Assembly: GCA_004151065.3 (NCBI GenBank)
Contig: NWUY0300006687.1
Location: forward strand, 21,027 to 32,857
Direction: 5' to 3'
Length of the DNA stretch: 11,831 bases
From: Larix sibirica
Lineage: Eukaryota; Streptophyta; Pinopsida; Pinales; Pinaceae
The notes beneath the pieces were generated by a model. The model was not told the DNA's origin. It made no database searches and was given only the letters and a program-made list of their open reading frames with translations. Made by a program: the position numbers and the translations under genes. This document shows positions 8,570 through 11,831 of this stretch, one piece after another. The first letter of the stretch is position 1, and each line of letters starts with the position of its first letter.

Positions 8570-8812
8570 AAGTGTGAGCCTTACCGTCTCAATTCTCTTG
8601 ACTCATCTAAAAAATATTGGCTGGTGGTATCATAAATTACAGTGCAGAGCTAGGGTTTTCTTGGATCATCATTTTCTAGGATTTTGGTATAAGTTCTAGA
8701 AGTATAAAGTTTAAACCCTAATTTATTTTTTGGATCTTATGAGGCCTTGTAGCACCCAATGGGTCCATCATACAATGCACATCTTGTTGTGCACTCTTCA
8801 TATTAATCCTTC
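8570..8812 (+). other. Copia leader; gag missing
   Basis: Only about 250 bases separate the primer-binding site from the protease. A copia gag needs roughly 1 kb and should end with a CCHC knuckle just before protease; none is seen. Most or all of gag has therefore been deleted, or the copy derives from a gag-less variant. Confidence 0.5.
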
Positions 8813-9036
8813 ACTTCACAAGAATGGCTTGTCGACTCTAAAGCTACGAAGCATATGATGAATCACCGACACCTTCTCTCAAATTATCGACATCATCATA
8901 GTGGCGAGAAAGTGATTATTGGTGACAACTTAACTCTGCATGTTTCAAAATGTGGTGATGTTCTCAATGACACTGACAAATTTGGGGAAGTCCTTCATGT
9001 TCCAAGAATACATGCCAATCTTCTCTCAAACCAATA
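8813..9036 (+). pseudogene. Copia protease region, broken
   Basis: This is the pepsin-like aspartic protease segment of the copia polyprotein, which would cleave Gag-Pol in the virus-like particle. The frame reads WLVDSKATKHM from 8825, then VIIGDNLTLHVSKCGDVLN and FGEVLHVPRIHANLLS, all in family order. The family active site is DSG; here it is DSK (Lys at 8840-8842), which should abolish activity. The frame ends in TAA at 9035-9037, but the family-like sequence carries on in another frame (KKVEFSPN..VIKDIDDG from about 9030), so an indel lies near 9030. There is no ATG because protease is part of a polyprotein. Confidence 0.75.
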
Positions 9037-9356
9037 AAAAAGTGGAATTCTCGCCAAATCGATTGGTAATAAAAGACATTGATGATGGTTTTAAGGTGGT
9101 TGACTTTGAATATTATGATTAATTCGACCATATGTACAAGTTGGGGAAGCCTAGTTCTCTTTCAATGTGAAATCTTAGTTCTCCTTCAACACAAAAAGGG
9201 TTTGTCACCATGTTGCCTAACACCAATGATACTAGCAAGTTGTGGCATCAACGTTTGGGACATACAAACTTTGGGTCCTTGCAACATATGAGCTGTTTGC
9301 AAATAATTCAAGACCTTCCACAAATTAAACCACCTAGTGGTGCTTGTGACGTATAG
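9030..9356 (+). pseudogene. Copia protease tail and pre-integrase zinc region
   Basis: A single frame carries the protease-integrase linker, then KLWHQRLGHTNFGSLQHMS at about 9237-9293, the His-x4-His half of the HHCC zinc site found at the integrase N terminus. It is interrupted by TAA at 9120-9122, TGA at 9168-9170 and TAG at 9354-9356. The last stop falls where the second zinc cysteine of the expected C-x2-C pair would be (ACDV then stop). Family-like sequence then moves into another frame, so a frameshift lies at about 9356-9370. Confidence 0.7.
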
Positions 9357-9357
9357 C

Positions 9358-9834
9358 AAGGGAACATCATCAAAACATCAAGAGTCCTTTCTCAAAGAGA
9401 GACATGCATCTCAACCACTTGCAGTGGTTGAAAGTGATATTTGCAAGCCCGTGGCAACTAAATCTCCCAGGGAAGCTAAATACTTCCTTATTGTTACTAA
9501 TGATTTTTCTTGTCTTACATGGACATCTCAACCACTTACAGTGGTTCAAAGTGATATTTGCAATCCTGTGGCAACTAAATCTCCAAGGGAAGCTAAATAC
9601 TTCCTTATTGTTACTAGTGATTTTTCTCGTCTTACATGGACACATACTATTCAATCAAAGGATGTTGGTTTTAAAATATTCAAGGATTTGGAACTACTAG
9701 TGGAGAATCAAATTGAGACAAAGATCAAGTGTCTCAAGACTTTGGTCATGGAGAAGTTTAATATAGTAGTACTTTGTATTAGAATTTCTAGATTTTTCAC
9801 TGTGTTGGAGTTTAAGAATGTCCGAACGTTTTGA
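9358..9834 (+). pseudogene. Copia integrase core start with internal duplication
   Basis: This frame stays open to a TGA at 9832-9834 and encodes the start of the D,D(35)E integrase core that inserts element DNA: PLAVVESDIC (first catalytic Asp at 9436-9438), AKYFLIVTNDFS and LTW. A 39-residue unit covering these motifs is repeated at once, so a second Asp equivalent stands at 9553-9555. It continues through FKIFKDLELLVENQIETKIKCLKT, then loses family likeness where the second catalytic Asp and GGEF are expected (about 9740-9762), suggesting a small deletion with frame change. The rest of the core is missing because the LINE follows. Nonfunctional. Confidence 0.75.
9407..9640 (+). repeat. In-frame 117-bp tandem duplication in integrase
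   Basis: Copy 1 is 9407-9523 and copy 2 is 9524-9640, each 117 bases (39 codons), directly abutting. I count seven mismatches, about 94% identity, with no gaps, so the reading frame is kept through both copies. Four of the differences change residues near motif positions (for example VVE versus VVQ, SDICK versus SDICN). Confidence 0.9.
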
Positions 9835-10037
9835 TGGACTCTCCACCCATCATTAGGGGATCACATGGATGGGAGACTGCTCTAGGATCGCGTGATTGCA
9901 TGTTGGGAGTGAGGTAGTAAGAGATCGGTGATCGAAGGAAGTGCAGCGAGAGTTTGGAACAGTGCAACGAGGCAGGGCTGCGAATACGCTAGGGGAGGTA
10001 GCTGGAGAAGTGCAGATCCCGAGCTGAGGATCTGCCC
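9835..10037 (+). other. LINE 5' leader
   Basis: About 200 bases, GC-richer than the flanks, with no sense frame of note before the ORF1 ATG at 10038. LINE leaders usually carry an internal promoter, but none is identifiable by motif. A hairpin at 10012-10035 closes the leader. Confidence 0.5.
10012..10035 (+). repeat. Hairpin directly before LINE ORF1 ATG
   Basis: GCAGATCC (10012-10019) is perfectly complementary to GGATCTGC (10028-10035), with an 8-base loop. The ATG follows two bases later (10038). In RNA this stem would sit at the start codon. Confidence 0.6.
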
Positions 10038-11344
10038 ATGAGGCTCCGCTCAATCCTGACTATGACTCTTGGGGGAGGATCGGATCCTCCTCCATCACCA
10101 ACTCCCCCTGATATCTCTGCTTTCAAGCGAATGATTTAAGCTCAAGGAAAGAGACCAACATCATCTAAACAGCAGAAAATTGTTAAAAAACTCGTTGGAA
10201 TACCTACTATAGCTCTTCCGACTGAGCAGCCCTACAGAACAGCTTTGAATCTCTCGGAGAAGGGCCTCATTGGCCAGTTCACAGGTTTATGGCCATCCCC
10301 AAAAGCCATAGAATCATGGGTGCAGCAAAATTGGAAACCTCTCACTGCAGAAGATATTAAAAGTTATCTAGTATGCAAGGGTTACTTTGTGTTTGTTTTC
10401 AAAAGCACAGCAAATCGAGATCTTATATTCTGAAATGGGCCCTATTTCATGGGACCACAAGGTCTGTACCTGAACAAATGGACCCCAGATTTTGACCCCA
10501 CCTAGGATATTCCTTCAGCGGTCACTATCTGGGTCAGGTTACCCCATCTCCCTTCACATTGTTGGAATCTAGAATCATTAGAGTCTATTGGGAATACTTT
10601 GGTACGATATATAGACAAGGCAAAAAAAAAAGACCAATACACCTATGCACAGATATGTGTGGAAGTAGATCTTGAAGTAGGACTTCCGAAAGCAATAAAT
10701 CTAATTGTGATGGACTGGGCCCACATCCAGGAGCTAGATTATGAATAGATTCCCTTTAAGTGCAGACACTGTCATGAATATGGCCATTTTGCTCGCCATT
10801 GCGAAAAAAAGTTGAGGAAGAAACAGAAAAGCACCAAGGAGACCAGTGGAAACAAGTTCAAAAACAGGCAATGATAAAACCAATTTCCAAGACAAAAGGG
10901 AAAGGAAATCCTATTGGGACCACAAACCCCTCAACAGAGAAAGGTCATACAGAAAATGCTCTCCCTAGGGCAAAAGCTACACGAAACCAATTTGAAATCC
11001 TAAGCACTTTGAATGAACAAACTACCCCAAAAGAAAACGAAGAGGGAGAACTACAAGAAGAAGGCGAGGAAAAACAACCGACTCCGCAGAAAGAGGTAAC
11101 CTCTTCACCTTCATACGCAAAGATGACAAAAAGAAAACCTACGAAAGTGGTTTCCTCCTCAGAGGAAGACTTCTCGAAGAGATCATCAAAAAAAGTTGGT
11201 AGGAAATCTAACAAAGAAATAAGAGAAGAGGAAGCCAAAAGACATAAAATGCAAGGAAGCCAAGGAACCATGGACATGGCCTATGGCAGAAATACCAGAC
11301 ACATGACACCTAAAGGTGGTCCAGCCCCATCAACCAGCAAGTAA
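10038..11344 (+). pseudogene. LINE ORF1 (DUF4283-like plus CCHC), broken
   Basis: ORF1 proteins bind the element's RNA. From the ATG at 10038 (a second in-frame ATG is at 10062) one frame runs to about 10811. It holds the DUF4283-like region: LNLSEKGLIGQFTGLWPS, ESWVQQNW, a GPYFMGPQGLYLNKW stretch and TIWVRLPHLP. A linker with YAQICVEVDL and the knuckle CRHCHEYGHFARHC (10761-10802, C-x2-C-x4-H-x4-C) follow. Stops interrupt it at 10137-10139 (TAA), 10431-10433 (TGA), 10503-10505 (TAG) and 10746-10748 (TAG). At an A7 run (10804-10810) the likely frame moves by -1 into a clean frame that continues to a TAA at 11342-11344. That tail is Lys/Glu-rich, hydrophilic and probably disordered. It overlaps the ORF2 start by one base. 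Confidence 0.8.
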
Positions 11345-11831
11345 TGAATCTGGTCTCTTGGAACTACAGAGGCTTAGGCAGTCCCAACAAGCTTGAAGCA
11401 GTCAAATATCTCCAACAAATTGACATTCCAGATATCCTCCTGCTCCAAGAGACCAAACTCGATGAAAAGGTTGTACTAACTATTGGAACGGAAAAATGGA
11501 AGAAGAATATAGGTTCAACTGTCAACGCTAGAGGAGCCTCCGGCGACCTTGCAACCTTATGGTCTTCAGACAAATTCCAACTACATGGCTCCTTCGCCAC
11601 GCAACACTGGATCTACACAGATCTCGTTCATATCCAAAGCAACAAACAAATCGCTCTCTTCAACCTGTATGTTCCTAATCTCTGTTAAAGATTGCTGGAA
11701 ACTCCTAGAGGATTTCTTTGATGCATATGCTCCAAACAATATCATTTTAGCTGGCGACATGAACATCACCCTTTCCACAACAGAAAAAAAGGGGGGAAAT
11801 CACTAGAAAGGATATCTTCAGACCTCAAGTA
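11344..11831 (+). pseudogene. LINE ORF2, endonuclease part, broken and partial
   Basis: ORF2 encodes an AP-like endonuclease that nicks target DNA, followed by reverse transcriptase (outside the window). From the ATG at 11344 it reads MNLVSWNYRGLGS (catalytic Asn at 11362-11364), DILLLQETKL (catalytic Glu at 11449-11451), GASGDLATLWS and LFNLYVPN. The frame stops at TAA 11686-11688 but family-like sequence continues at once in the next frame (KDCWKLLEDFF, then LAGDMN with the catalytic Asp/Asn at 11756-11764, then EKKGGNH). A second change near 11804 returns RKDIFRPQV in the third frame to the window end. Both shifts fit one extra base, or two lost. The usual Cys of WNCRG is Tyr here. Confidence 0.8.

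Larger units (their letters stand above)
8040..9834 (+). mobile_element. Truncated Ty1/copia retrotransposon
   Basis: The parts occur in copia order: LTR, primer-binding site, protease, pre-integrase zinc region, start of integrase core. Gag is not recognisable and reverse transcriptase, RNase H and the 3' LTR are absent from the window. Coding parts lie in three frames with several stops, so the copy is dead. It gives way to a LINE at about 9835, so the missing 3' half may lie beyond that LINE outside the window. The protein matches are by motif reading only. Confidence 0.8.
9835..11831 (+). mobile_element. Plant L1-type LINE, 5' part
   Basis: A leader, ORF1 with a DUF4283-like domain and CCHC knuckle, and ORF2 opening with an AP-type endonuclease identify a plant L1-clade non-LTR retrotransposon. 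It has a GC-richer, more codon-like composition than everything to its left. It keeps its 5' region, although most LINE copies are 5'-truncated. Multiple stops and frame changes show it is dead. The left boundary is estimated from where copia-like sequence stops; the right end is outside the window. Confidence 0.8.

Noticed and set aside
9407-9640. CRISPR-like or satellite repeat
   Set aside because: Only two abutting units without spacers, inside retrotransposon coding sequence.
9370-9654. Minus-strand 94-codon frame with an obvious internal repeat
   Set aside because: It is the antisense shadow of the duplicated integrase segment; the repeat comes from the 117-base duplication.
10137-10748. 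ORF1 stop codons as proof of methylation-driven C-to-T decay
   Set aside because: Each stop can be reached from CAA, CAG or CGA by C-to-T, but that is true of every stop codon, so without sister copies it proves nothing.
10945-11277. Minus-strand 110-codon Ser/Phe-rich frame
   Set aside because: Antisense of the Lys/Glu-rich tail of LINE ORF1; GAA/AAG codons read backwards give Phe, Ser and Leu.

Overview
The window looks like AT-rich nuclear DNA of a seed plant, most likely a large gymnosperm-type genome. That is inferred from plant-type transposon relics, T-rich intron-like stretches with GT/AG borders, and the lack of any long intact gene. I recognise no complete functional gene, no bacterial-style operon and no CRISPR array. 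The best-supported content is two degenerate retrotransposons lying head to tail at the right end. The rest is repeat-derived or unrecognised sequence with a few exon-like islands on the minus strand.

Left third (1-4061). A short CATGTTTCCCC-type repeat opens the window. An exon-like minus-strand reading frame follows (848-1097), then a striking hairpin with 38-base arms (1357-1440), a self-complementary block (1970-2093) and an AT-rich stretch with inverted repeats (2292-2404). A minus-strand block at about 3480-4061 has a TATA box inside a hairpin, a purine-rich leader and a splice-donor-like site, and resembles a solo LTR or promoter.

Middle (4062-8039). A tRNA-like head with A and B boxes (4271-4345) suggests an old SINE. 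Two well-bordered exon-like segments on the minus strand (6704-6763 and 6456-6596), separated by a 107-base intron, may be pieces of a helical-repeat gene; a third possible exon lies at 7205-7290. I could not assign a family.

Right third (8040-11831). A Ty1/copia relic reads left to right: a 5' LTR (TGTTGG...CCAACA), a primer-binding site matching initiator tRNA-Met, a leader without recognisable gag, protease, the pre-integrase zinc region, and the start of the integrase core. The integrase carries an in-frame 117-base tandem duplication. The copia sequence stops near 9835, where a plant L1-type LINE begins on the same strand: a GC-richer 5' leader, ORF1 (DUF4283-like domain plus CCHC knuckle, broken by four stops and a frame change), then ORF2 starting with an AP-type endonuclease, overlapping ORF1 at TAATG. 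The window ends inside the endonuclease. Reverse transcriptase, the LINE tail and any remaining copia sequence would lie further right.
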